Shown here: positions 17,577 through 25,576 of the stretch, piece after piece
Layout of the letters: each line of letters begins with the position of its first letter
Position numbering within the stretch: position 1 is the stretch's first letter
NCBI GenBank assembly: GCA_963781725.1
Contig: CAWAGV010000001.1
Span: 248,001-312,000 of the forward strand
DNA: 64,000 bases
Origin: BOG-931 sp963781725
GTDB lineage: Bacteria; Pseudomonadota; Alphaproteobacteria; Rhizobiales; Xanthobacteraceae
Reading direction: 5' to 3'
Program-made: the position numbers and the translations under genes
The notes under the pieces: generated by a model
Databases searched by the model: none
Told to the model about the DNA's origin: nothing
Seen by the model: only the letters and a program-made list of their open reading frames with translations

Positions 17577-17990
17577 CTAAGTCGGGAAACAGGACTGCGC
17601 GGTGAGGGTCAGCGAGGTTGCAGCCCGGGGAGAGGGGACACCGTCGTTGAGTTGGAAGATGCCGATCAAATTAAACGTGTATGTCGCGTTTACTTGATTT
17701 CCACTGCCGCTGTCGCAGGCACTAGGACCGGTGAATGTCGATTTGTTTGGATTAAGCCCGAGTGAGTTCGCCGAAGCATAAGCTGGAATGTCTGCGTTTG
17801 TGGTAAGACAATATGAACTGCTAGCGCATCGCGCCGCCATCGCAACGCCATGCTGCAACGCGGCTTGGGTATACATCGCTAGTCCACTCTCGATAAGACT
17901 AAATATCAATAACATCAGTAGCGCTAGCGTGATCGAAAACTCGACCAACACTGCGCCGCGCTTGTCTTTAAGAATAAGTCCTACTTTCAT
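17577..17990 (-). CDS. TadE-like minor pseudopilin (module 2, second TadE)
   Basis: Protein of 137 residues with prepilin-type site K-R-G-A-V-L-V-E-F and a hydrophobic helix rich in leucine. Cysteines lie at C-A-S-S-S-Y-C and near the end (Q-S-C-F-P-T), as in the paralogue at 4728-5105, which also ends C-F-P. The ATG overlaps the TGA of the gene before it (ATGA), showing translational coupling. Confidence 0.78.
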   Translation of the reverse strand: MKVGLILKDKRGAVLVEFSITLALLMLLIFSLIESGLAMYTQAALQHGVAMAARCASSSYCLTTNADIPAYASANSLGLNPNKSTFTGPSACDSGSGNQVNATYTFNLIGIFQLNDGVPSPRAATSLTLTAQSCFPT

Positions 17991-18511
17991 TGGATGCGCA
18001 CCAAGGCTGACGCGCTCAAGGTGTAAGAGGCTTGAGTTAAAAACAGGGATGTTATCAGGGGACTATACGTGGCTGTCGCCGTAACTTGGACATAGTATCC
18101 TGGAGTTACCGAGCCGGTGCACGCAGGCGGAGTGCCAGTGCACGGCGGTAGCCCACCACTGCTGTCGGGGCAATAGCATGTTGGGGCGGTGTAGGCGGGG
18201 GTTACGCCCAAAGTTGTGGCATTTGTCATTGCCGATGAAACCGATGACGAAGAATAAGAGCAAGACGAGCCAACGGAAGCGGGAGCGCTCGCAGCGCAAA
18301 CGGAAGCGTAGATGGCGCCGGCTTGTGCCGCATTTTGCACTTCCATCTTACGATACAAATAGAGGCCAAATTCGGCTGTGGCAGTGAAGATGACGATTAA
18401 AATCGGCGCGACGAGAGCAAATTCAACAAGAGAAGCGCCGGCTGTTCCTTCCGGTCCAACGACGAAATTTCTTATTGCTCGCAACATCGCAAAAATTTTC
18501 ACGCCGAACAT
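17987..18511 (-). CDS. TadE-like minor pseudopilin (module 2, first TadE)
   Basis: Protein of 174 residues. G-T-A-G-A-S-L-V-E-F-A-L-V-A-P gives the prepilin-type site, and Y-L-Y-R-K-M-E-V-Q-N-A-A-Q-A-G follows the helix, nearly the same as in the paralogue at 5108-5650. The periplasmic part has several cysteines within serine-rich stretches. It starts 11 bases after the TadG stop. Confidence 0.78.
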   Translation of the reverse strand: MFGVKIFAMLRAIRNFVVGPEGTAGASLVEFALVAPILIVIFTATAEFGLYLYRKMEVQNAAQAGAIYASVCAASAPASVGSSCSYSSSSVSSAMTNATTLGVTPAYTAPTCYCPDSSGGLPPCTGTPPACTGSVTPGYYVQVTATATYSPLITSLFLTQASYTLSASALVRIQ

Positions 18512-18522
18512 TGGAATCTAAC

Positions 18523-19980
18523 TCATTCAACCAAGATTGCAGATTGGTTAGGTGCCCCGGTGGGCGCCCCGGGTACTCCATTACATGCGACGCCGCTGGC
18601 AAAACCTATAACTGCATTATTTTTGCTGAAGTCGAAGCTTTTCGCAACAACTTGCGTGCAGCTGGATTGCCCATTGTTCATGCTGTAGGCCACACTGCCG
18701 TTCGGCATGTAAATCAAGCCGGTGACATTCAGGTCGGGATTGTTTTTGCTAAAAGAGATGCCGTTAGTAAATGCCGCACCGTTAGGAGTAAATTGAGTAG
18801 GCAGTGGCTGCCATATAGCAACACCATCATTCCACCCACTCGATGGTGCGACGAGATTTAGCGCGAAGCCATTTGTAGCAACACTTATTCCGCTGCTTCC
18901 GGCAGCGGCCGTACTGTAGAAGACGAGAGTCACGCCGCCAGTGGCGTTTAAGGTGATGTTTTGTCCGCCAACCGACAATCCTGCCGGCCCCACGTAGTAA
19001 ACGCCAGGACTCATAGTATAGGTTGCGGAGTTTGTGCCCAGGGAGATCCCGCCGGAGTAAACACCTGGGCTAAGATTGAAAGGAGCTTTGGACGGCACTG
19101 TTTGAGCACTGCACGCGCCGCCAGAACATGTCGATGGCCAGGGAGGTGCCGGTGTTGCATAAGGGTCGATGGCCGGCTGCACACCCTGCAACGGCGCGGG
19201 GCTGAAGTCTGAAAGCGGTCCGCTTATACCTCCAGCAGTGGCGACGGGGCCGGTACCGGTAAAAGCGGCGTTCTGCCCACCGATTGTTATGGAATTGTTG
19301 CTTTTGGAATTGCTGTAGAGACCGCAGCTACTTGTATTTATGGTCGTATTGTTTCCCACAATGTTAAAGTCCACTCCAGTGGTACCGAGCGCCAGCATGC
19401 AACTCCCCCCGTTTGGGTTTGGCGCGGCAACGGCAAGCGCACAAATATTGTTCGTCACAAGTCCAAAATATTGCGAGATGGTCTGAACGGGGGGCTGGCT
19501 GACTATGACTTCGATAGCTTGAGGGTAATTTGTATTTATGGCGCTGACAGCCGTAGCGGATAGGGTGCAACCGCTGTACGTGGTGCCTGATGGTGTGACC
19601 TGCGGAGCAAATGCCACCACTGTGGCGCCACTGACACCGTTAACGACGCCATATTGAGCGGCGACAAACTCGGCCTCCAGTGATGTATCCGGAGAACGGT
19701 TGTTGATGGCTAGCTTCTTGGCGCTCAGTGCTGCGGTATCCGCTGCAGCCTGTAGGTTCAAGTGGATGTAGGCCAAGTTCGCGCCGTCTGTGGCCAGCGC
19801 TGCTAATCCTAGGATCGCGGGTATAAGCAGCGTCACCAGTATAATTTGACTGCCGGCGTCATCGCAGAACAGTCGGCTCAGCAGGTTCATACGTGCGCTG
19901 CTCGCAGGGGTCTTCGCCCGCGAGGCGCTCACTAGTCGATATAGTGCGCTCCACATTGTAACAGCCCTGTTCTTATCCAT
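18523..19980 (-). CDS. TadG-like pilus-associated protein (module 2)
   Basis: Protein of 485 residues from the ATG at 19978-19980; a TTG at 20025 would extend it by 15. The membrane segment (I-I-L-V-T-L-L-I-P-A-I-L-G-L-A-A-L) is followed by Q-A-A-A-D-T-A-A-L-S-A. The C-terminal half is Gly/Ser/Asn-rich, suggesting repeated beta strands, with L-N-V-T-G-L-I-Y-M-P-N matching a segment of module 1. There is no MIDAS motif. It is the first gene of the second TadG-TadE-TadE trio. Confidence 0.78.
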   Translation of the reverse strand: MDKNRAVTMWSALYRLVSASRAKTPASSARMNLLSRLFCDDAGSQIILVTLLIPAILGLAALATDGANLAYIHLNLQAAADTAALSAKKLAINNRSPDTSLEAEFVAAQYGVVNGVSGATVVAFAPQVTPSGTTYSGCTLSATAVSAINTNYPQAIEVIVSQPPVQTISQYFGLVTNNICALAVAAPNPNGGSCMLALGTTGVDFNIVGNNTTINTSSCGLYSNSKSNNSITIGGQNAAFTGTGPVATAGGISGPLSDFSPAPLQGVQPAIDPYATPAPPWPSTCSGGACSAQTVPSKAPFNLSPGVYSGGISLGTNSATYTMSPGVYYVGPAGLSVGGQNITLNATGGVTLVFYSTAAAGSSGISVATNGFALNLVAPSSGWNDGVAIWQPLPTQFTPNGAAFTNGISFSKNNPDLNVTGLIYMPNGSVAYSMNNGQSSCTQVVAKSFDFSKNNAVIGFASGVACNGVPGAPTGAPNQSAILVE

Positions 19981-20031
19981 ATCCGCCGCGGCCGAGGGCG
20001 CCTCGCGGGGACAGTCGCGCGTCAACCGCGA

Positions 20032-20442
20032 TCAATAGCCGCCGCCCGTACTCGACTGCGCGCCACCGCCTCCTGCTGCCCCAGAATCGCCGCCCAATCC
20101 GGTGCTTGCTCCACCGCCGATGCTGGCGCCACCTGCCGCGCCGCCATTCCCGGACCGAACGAACGGGCTGGGGTTGCGGTACATCTTGACGACTGAACCG
20201 ACCAACTCGCGGCCATTGCCGGGAATGCGGATATAGCCCGCATAGGGCGGCCATGGATCGATGGTGTGGATAGCCGAATTGGTGTCCCTGGCATTGCCGG
20301 CGCCCGGCGTGATGGTGATGCCGCGCTCGAAATATTGCGAGAACGGATCGTCGAAGATTTGAGCGTGGCATGCGCTCGACAGCGTCGCGGCAGCAAGCAA
20401 TCCGATGGCGAGCGATGCGGCGTTCATGGTGCGGCTTTTCAT
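20032..20442 (-). CDS. conserved exported protein in cpaD position
   Basis: Protein of 136 residues with a signal peptide ending S-A-C-H-A-Q. The mature part reads D-P-F-S-Q-Y-F-E-R, then T-P-G-A-G-N-A-R-D-T-N, then H-T-I-D-P-W-P-P-Y, and closes with a Gly/Ser-rich tail of about 45 residues. It lies between cpaC and TadG, where cpaD is often found, but it is too short for CpaD and does not resemble it. I think similar proteins accompany Tad loci in Bradyrhizobium-type genomes. It is probably a periplasmic assembly factor. Confidence 0.7.
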   Translation of the reverse strand: MKSRTMNAASLAIGLLAAATLSSACHAQIFDDPFSQYFERGITITPGAGNARDTNSAIHTIDPWPPYAGYIRIPGNGRELVGSVVKMYRNPSPFVRSGNGGAAGGASIGGGASTGLGGDSGAAGGGGAQSSTGGGY

Positions 20443-20480
20443 GTAGAGGCTTTCATGGTGCGGTTCATTGGGAAGGGGCC

Positions 20481-22085
20481 TCACTTGTTCAATGGCGTCG
20501 CCGGGCCAGGCCCTTGCATGACGCCGAGCATGTATCCGTACGGCCCTTTGATATCGCCGCCCGACGCCACGTAATCGTTGTATTTCTTGTGCTGCTCCGT
20601 CTGGCCCATCAGGAAGAAGTCGACATCGTTGGTTGGCACGGTGGTGTCGAACGGCGTTGCGAGGCGTGCGCCCGGCGCCGCCGGCTGAACGAAGGACGGC
20701 GTGACGATGATGACGAGGTCGGTTTCGTCCTTCTGATAGGACGAACTGCGGAACAGCGCCCCAAGCACCGGGACCGACCCGATCCACGGCAATTGCGAGA
20801 TGTTGCGTGCGTTATGCGCCTGAAGGAGGCCGGCGATGGCGAAGCTCTGGCCGTCGCGGAGTTCAACTGTCGTCGTTGCCGAGCGCTCGACCAGCGATGG
20901 CACCGTCGTGCCTGAAACGCTCACGGCGTTGGTGAAGTCAAGTTCGCTGACCGTCGGATTGATCGACAGGTTGATGATGCCCGAATTGAGCACAGTGGGC
21001 CGGAATTTGAGCTGTACCCCGAACGGCTGATACTGAAACGACGGGCCGTTCAAGGCGCTGGACGGCGTCGGCACGGGAAATTGGCCGCCGGCAAGGAAGC
21101 TTGCCGTATCGCCGGAAAGAGCGACCAGGTTCGGTTCCGCCAACCGCTGCAGCAGTCCCTTGGTCTCGAGCGCCGTGATCAGGCCGTCGATCTGCGTCCC
21201 TTTGTTGACGATCTCGGCCAAAATGGTTCCAAATGGCGCACCGGTCCCGGTGCCGACGAGCGTTCCCACGGTCTGGAAAATTCCGCTGCCGGCTGGCGGA
21301 CAGATGCCTGATGGTGCGCAGGTCACGGTGCCCCCCGCGGTCCCACCAATTTGCGGTGGGGAGGTCGTGAGACCTCCAGCTCCGGTCGTCACGCCTCGGG
21401 TTCCCGACGCATTGACGGCAGTCCAATTGACGCCGAGCTGCCGGCCGGCGTCGCGGGTGACTTCGAGGAAGCGCACCTTGAGCATGACTTGCTGCGGCGA
21501 GGCCACACTCATGGCGTTGACGACGCCAACAGCGCTCTGGCCGCCTTGCGAAAGGCCGGCGCCCTCGGTCCAGGCGTGCGCCAAACTGACGGCCCGCTCG
21601 GCGGCGACGGCATCGCTTGCCGTGCCGCTCAACACGACTTGCCCATTGTCGTTAATAACGCGAATGCCGCTGTTGCCGGTGACGGCGCGAATCTTGGCTT
21701 GCAGGTTGCCGGTGTCGAGACCGACTTCGATATCGACGACCTTGATCAGCCGGTTGCCCTCGTCATAGATCGATACATTGGTGGTGCCGATTTTCTTGCC
21801 CTGGATGTAGAGCAGGTGATCGGTCATCGGCCTGGCATCGGCGATGTCGGGCGATCCCACCGCCGCGGAGGCGAAGGCCAGTCCAATCGGCAGCGTGACC
21901 GACTTGTTCAGCGTGATGGTGATGTGCTGGACCTGCTGCGGGGCCTGAGAAAATGCCGGCAGTATCGGCAGCCAGATACCGGCAAAAATCGTCAGCGCGG
22001 CCAGGCTGCAGGCAAATAATCCGCTGCGAACCGCTGCACCACGTTCGCGCCCATTCCCCGCCGGCGACCGAAAGCCCCTCGACAT
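20481..22085 (-). CDS. cpaC: CpaC/RcpA outer-membrane secretin
   Basis: Protein of 534 residues from the ATG at 22083-22085. It has a signal peptide ending P-A-F-S-Q, a pilus/secretin N-terminal domain (I-T-L-N-K-S-V-T-L-P) and a BON-like segment near residue 110-170. The C-terminal secretin domain includes V-M-L-K-V-R-F-L-E-V, F-L-A-G-G-Q-F-P-V-P and R-S-S-S-Y-Q-K-D-E-T-D-L-V-I-I-V-T-P. It forms the ring through which Flp pili cross the outer membrane. An in-frame start at 22160 would add 25 residues before the signal peptide. Confidence 0.95.
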   Translation of the reverse strand: MSRGFRSPAGNGRERGAAVRSGLFACSLAALTIFAGIWLPILPAFSQAPQQVQHITITLNKSVTLPIGLAFASAAVGSPDIADARPMTDHLLYIQGKKIGTTNVSIYDEGNRLIKVVDIEVGLDTGNLQAKIRAVTGNSGIRVINDNGQVVLSGTASDAVAAERAVSLAHAWTEGAGLSQGGQSAVGVVNAMSVASPQQVMLKVRFLEVTRDAGRQLGVNWTAVNASGTRGVTTGAGGLTTSPPQIGGTAGGTVTCAPSGICPPAGSGIFQTVGTLVGTGTGAPFGTILAEIVNKGTQIDGLITALETKGLLQRLAEPNLVALSGDTASFLAGGQFPVPTPSSALNGPSFQYQPFGVQLKFRPTVLNSGIINLSINPTVSELDFTNAVSVSGTTVPSLVERSATTTVELRDGQSFAIAGLLQAHNARNISQLPWIGSVPVLGALFRSSSYQKDETDLVIIVTPSFVQPAAPGARLATPFDTTVPTNDVDFFLMGQTEQHKKYNDYVASGGDIKGPYGYMLGVMQGPGPATPLNK

Positions 22086-22203
22086 AACCACAAGCCCTCT
22101 GTTGTGCCCGCCGTTCCTCACCTCATTTGGGCGAGGAACACCGCCCGGCCAGCTCGCCACCCAACCTCAGCGTCACCTCAATATCGCAAGGGTATCACAT
22201 ATT

Positions 22204-23067
22204 TTATTGCTGTCTGGCCAAGTCCACAGGTGTCTCGTAATCCTTCGATGTCATGCCATGCCAGATCGTGATCCGCCTCATCCGCGACGGCGCTGGCGCG
22301 ACGGGCGGCGGCGTCTGGGCAACCGGAAGAACCGCAGGCGCGCTAGACCGTGGCGCCGGCGTCTCGCTCAAATCTCGTTCGGTGACGCGGTGCACCTGAT
22401 CGGCGCCGGCTTCCGCCGATTGGCGCAAGATCAGCGACAGCCGGCCGATATTGGTCGCCAGCAGGATTTTTTGCGCGTCTTCGGGATTAACTTCGAGTGT
22501 GACAGCCTTGGCGATGGTCGGCTGTTCAGTGCGTTCCCCGGTCACCTGATCGATCGCCAGAACCTTGGCGGATTGCAGAATGACGTCCGAGGAACTTTCA
22601 TTGCTGCGCGATTCCGCTTCGGTCCGGATCAGGACGACATCCACCCGGTCGCCCGGCTGAATGAATCCAGCTACCCCGCGGACGTCGTCGACACGAACCG
22701 TGACGGCGCGCTTACCGGCATCGAGCATCGATGACAGCGTAGCCCGCTGTCCGGGAGCGGTGACCTTGCTGCGCAGGATCGGCTCGTTGCGCGCTATGGT
22801 CGCGAGCGCCATCCGCCGGCCGTCCTTGAGAAGTTCCTGTGTGTTTGTGAATGCGCCTTCCAGAGGGGCGCCAGTGTTCCATGGAATTTCGCGCACCTTC
22901 TCGGCAGTGATTTCGGCGCCGAACGCCAGCGGCGCTGTCGCAACGACAATCGTGCCTTCGGCCGTCGCCGACTGGGTATGGCTGACCAGCCAATTGCGTG
23001 CCAAAACGGCGGCCAGCCCGCCAAAGACGAGCGCTACCACGAGAATAATAAAATTGTTGCCGCGCAT
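22204..23067 (-). CDS. cpaB: CpaB/RcpC pilus assembly protein
   Basis: Protein of 287 residues with one N-terminal membrane segment, then an SAF domain (I-V-V-A-T-A-P-L-A-F-G-A-E-I) and the CpaB/RcpC domain (R-A-V-T-V-R-V-D-D-V-R-G-V-A-G-F, P-G-D-R-V-D-V-V-L-I-R-T). The proline-rich tail is not conserved. It works with the secretin in the periplasm. A 118-base gap precedes cpaC. Confidence 0.93.
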   Translation of the reverse strand: MRGNNFIILVVALVFGGLAAVLARNWLVSHTQSATAEGTIVVATAPLAFGAEITAEKVREIPWNTGAPLEGAFTNTQELLKDGRRMALATIARNEPILRSKVTAPGQRATLSSMLDAGKRAVTVRVDDVRGVAGFIQPGDRVDVVLIRTEAESRSNESSSDVILQSAKVLAIDQVTGERTEQPTIAKAVTLEVNPEDAQKILLATNIGRLSLILRQSAEAGADQVHRVTERDLSETPAPRSSAPAVLPVAQTPPPVAPAPSRMRRITIWHGMTSKDYETPVDLARQQ

Positions 23068-23157
23068 AATTATACCGACTCGGCTCCGATCTTGATCTCG
23101 GAGCCGAGCCGCCTATTAAGCCGTGATTATGAGCAGATGCTCTTCTGATCGGCCTTA

Positions 23158-23355
23158 TCAGCCTTTGGCGCAGCCCGTCCCAGATGTGAGAGCGGTGCAC
23201 AGGGTCGAAAACTGGCCTGTGACCCAGGTGCCGAGACCGGTCAGCCAACCGATTGCAGCGACTGCGATGATCCCAATCAGGATCGCGTATTCAAGCAACG
23301 CCGTTCCATCCTCATCCTTGCGGACTTGGTTGATCAACTTGACAAACTTCACCAT
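23158..23355 (-). CDS. flp: Flp-type major pilin
   Basis: Prepilin of 65 residues. The cleavage site is E-D-G followed by T-A-L-L-E-Y, with glycine at -1, glutamate at +5 and tyrosine at +6, the hallmark of Flp pilins; the hydrophobic helix A-I-L-I-G-I-I-A-V-A-A-I-G follows. Two cysteines lie near the C-terminus (L-C-T-A-L and G-C-A-K-G) and could form a disulfide. GGAG lies seven bases before the ATG. It is the first gene of the tad operon and divergent from cpaA. Confidence 0.93.
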   Translation of the reverse strand: MVKFVKLINQVRKDEDGTALLEYAILIGIIAVAAIGWLTGLGTWVTGQFSTLCTALTSGTGCAKG

Positions 23356-23498
23356 TTTACAACTCCAATCTCTGGACTGAAAACCCGGGGAAATAATCCC
23401 TCACCCCCAGGGAGTGCTCGCGGTTTGCCACAGCAAAACCTCGACGAGACCTATTTCCACATTATTTTAGACAAGTACTGACCGTCAATAAACGCTTT

Positions 23499-23514
23499 TT
23501 TAACAATTGTTAAA
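23499..23514. promoter_or_regulatory. perfect 16-bp palindrome TTTAACAATTGTTAAA
   Basis: The palindrome lies about 145 bases upstream of the flp start. It contains two TTAA half-sites, but separated by six bases, where the CtrA consensus is TTAA-N7-TTAA. In Caulobacter CtrA controls pilA, so a CtrA or similar site is possible. Flanking ACCGT at 23481 and ACGGT at 23514 extend the symmetry. Confidence 0.5.
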
Positions 23515-23597
23515 CGGTAAATTGCCGTATTCGTCATGAAATGCCTGACGATTTGTTGCTAATCTCTCGGTGTACCAATGGGTTGGCGCTGGACGGT

Positions 23598-23631
23598 ATT
23601 TTGTTCCCTCCGGCCGCGATTTTGTTCCCTC
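23598..23631. repeat. 13-bp direct repeats spaced 21 bp
   Basis: ATTTTGTTCCCTC at 23598-23610 and at 23619-23631. The 21-base period equals two helical turns, so both copies face the same side of DNA. They lie about 230 bases before the cpaA start, suiting a cooperative regulator. Confidence 0.5.
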
Positions 23632-23856
23632 TGAGCGGCGGTAATGAGAAATCCACTCTTGGCTACAAACAGATTGGATTCACCGGAGGCTGCGGTGATC
23701 AATCTTGCCGCGGTCGTGAAATGAAGGGGGCCCTTGCGCCGACAGGTTTGGCGGGAGGAGCGCTCTGCCAGCGTTCTTAACGGTACCGCTCAATCGGCTG
23801 ATGGCAACGCGCCATCGCGCTGGCGCAAAATTTTTGTCTCATGCATAGGTGTTCGT

Positions 23857-24360
23857 ATGAACGCCGCTCATATTTGGGAGCAAATTCAGCTCCATCTGCT
23901 TCTTCACGGACCTCAATACAAATTTTATATCGAGGCCGCGACCGTGGCCGTCCTTTTTTATATCGGCTTCATGGACTATCGCACGTTCAAGATCCGCAAC
24001 GACTGGCTGCTGCTGCTGCTCGTTCTCTATGGATTGCTGGCGTTTGTTGATCGAACCGGAGCCGAAGTGGCATCGAACGTCATACTTGCAGTCGCGATGT
24101 TCGGCATTCTGCTTTTTTTCTATACCCGTGGCCTCGTTGGCGGCGGCGACGTCAAACTCATGGCCGTTGTTGCGCTATGGATCAACGGACAGCACCTTTT
24201 GCCGTTCTCCATCCTGCTTCTTGTGTTGGTCTGCCTTCATGTGGCGGCGGCCAAATTGGGCTGGGCGCCGACCAAATCGATGGGTGGTCACACGGCCATA
24301 TCCTTCGGGCCGGCACTCTCCGGCGCCCTGATCGGCGCTATCATATTGGGTGCGGTCTAA
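23857..24360 (+). CDS. cpaA: CpaA/TadV prepilin peptidase
   Basis: Membrane protein of 167 residues with about five to six hydrophobic helices. The two aspartates of type IV prepilin peptidases are present: D-Y-R-T-F-K-I-R-N-D near residue 37, and G-G-G-D-V-K-L-M near 97. It lacks the methylase domain, as is normal for TadV/CpaA. It should process Flp and the TadE/F pseudopilins. The ATG at 23857 was chosen from length and topology. Confidence 0.92.
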   Translation: MNAAHIWEQIQLHLLLHGPQYKFYIEAATVAVLFYIGFMDYRTFKIRNDWLLLLLVLYGLLAFVDRTGAEVASNVILAVAMFGILLFFYTRGLVGGGDVKLMAVVALWINGQHLLPFSILLLVLVCLHVAAAKLGWAPTKSMGGHTAISFGPALSGALIGAIILGAV

Positions 24361-24416
24361 ATTATTTGACCGGATGTTCGCCTCCAGTAATGCCGCTGTG
24401 AATGGGTGATTGAATA

Positions 24417-25571
24417 ATGCAGATCGCACCCAATCAGTCTTACGAAGGATCCGACGCTTTGCCGGTTTCGGCTGAAGGTCTGCAAGAAGCGTTGGGTAAC
24501 GTCTCGATTGGCCAAGCTTCAAACAGCCATGCGAAGCTGATTCTACTCGCGCGCAAGGCCTCGGGCTTTTTCGTTCCAACAATCAGCATGGGTATTGCGT
24601 GGGCGGTCGTCGGTATATTTGCCGGAACAGATCTGATCTGGTTGCAGTTCTCGAAATTAAAAATTGCATCGGACACGCCGCAGCAAATAATGCATCTCTG
24701 CTTTCTTCTCGCAGCAATGTCAGTTCTGCCCGTCTTGCTGCGATTAGCAGTACGCCTTTTGGCGCGATCAGGACTTGCGGCGGACTCCTCCGGCATTGTC
24801 AATTTTATTGGTAAATGTGTCCGCGGCCTTACTTTATTTGTGCTGGCTATATTGTTTGTGAGGTCGCTGATTTCTGCGGGAACCTTATTTGAATATCTCG
24901 CCACCAGCGCAAACTTGCCCTTGCTTGATCAGTCGCTGGACGCGATCGACCGGGCAACGGGATTTGATTGGTTATCCTTTTTCGCCACGGTGAATGCCCA
25001 CCCGGCGGTAAATTCAGTATTGATATTTGCCTATTGGTCGACGACGCCTGTCGTGCTGGGAGTGCTCATTATCCTGTGCTGCAAACGCGACATTTATCGT
25101 CTGGGCGAGTTCCTGGCGGTCTTCGCTGTGAGTTTATTGTGTACCCTCGCTATAGGGGCATTTGTGCCGGCGGCCGGCGCGTTCACTCAACACGCTTCAG
25201 TTGGAGATGTTTTCAGCCACTGGCCTTTCTTCAGAACATTTCAGGCACTGCGCAGTGACTCAACCCCAATTCTTGATTTTTCGGATCCCCAAGGGCTCGT
25301 GACGTTTCCGTCGTTTCACGCTGTCATGGCAATTATTACGACCTACGCGCTGCGAAATCTGCGCGTGGTATCTTTGCTATGCCTCATGATTCTGAACGCG
25401 CTGGTCATTGTTTCGACCTTAACCGAAGGCGGCCACTATCTCGTCGACGTGATCGGAGGAATTATCGTTGCCGGCGCTTCAATCCTTTTCATAGCGGCAG
25501 TGGAATCCAAAAGTGGCACGATTTCGGAGCTCGTCTCTTTTGCGATGCCGCAGCAGCGGACTGACGCTTAA
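24417..25571 (+). CDS. PAP2-type membrane phosphatase, copy 1
   Basis: Membrane protein of 384 residues. The C-terminal half has PAP2 motifs: F-P-S-F-H-A-V near residue 298 and G-G-H-Y-L-V-D-V-I near 337, which supply the two catalytic histidines. The classical first motif (K-x6-RP) is not evident, so it resembles the Aur1/inositol-phosphotransferase-like PAP2_3 group. It may act on lipid phosphates or lipid-linked carriers. It is tandem with a paralogue five bases downstream, and the first 60 bases of both genes are almost identical. Confidence 0.82.
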   Translation: MQIAPNQSYEGSDALPVSAEGLQEALGNVSIGQASNSHAKLILLARKASGFFVPTISMGIAWAVVGIFAGTDLIWLQFSKLKIASDTPQQIMHLCFLLAAMSVLPVLLRLAVRLLARSGLAADSSGIVNFIGKCVRGLTLFVLAILFVRSLISAGTLFEYLATSANLPLLDQSLDAIDRATGFDWLSFFATVNAHPAVNSVLIFAYWSTTPVVLGVLIILCCKRDIYRLGEFLAVFAVSLLCTLAIGAFVPAAGAFTQHASVGDVFSHWPFFRTFQALRSDSTPILDFSDPQGLVTFPSFHAVMAIITTYALRNLRVVSLLCLMILNALVIVSTLTEGGHYLVDVIGGIIVAGASILFIAAVESKSGTISELVSFAMPQQRTDA

Positions 25572-25576
25572 AGAAG

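Larger units (their letters stand above)
23356..23856. promoter_or_regulatory. divergent flp/cpaA control region
   Basis: About 500 bases without a gene between the pilin and the prepilin peptidase. The left half is AT-rich and should hold the flp promoter, including a 16-bp palindrome at 23499-23514. The right half holds two 13-bp direct repeats upstream of cpaA. Small frames on the plus strand in this stretch have no support. Confidence 0.65.

Noticed and set aside
23603..23627. LexA box made of GTTC repeats ahead of cpaA
   Set aside because: The GTTC copies are 21 bases apart; the alphaproteobacterial LexA site needs GTTC-N7-GTTC.
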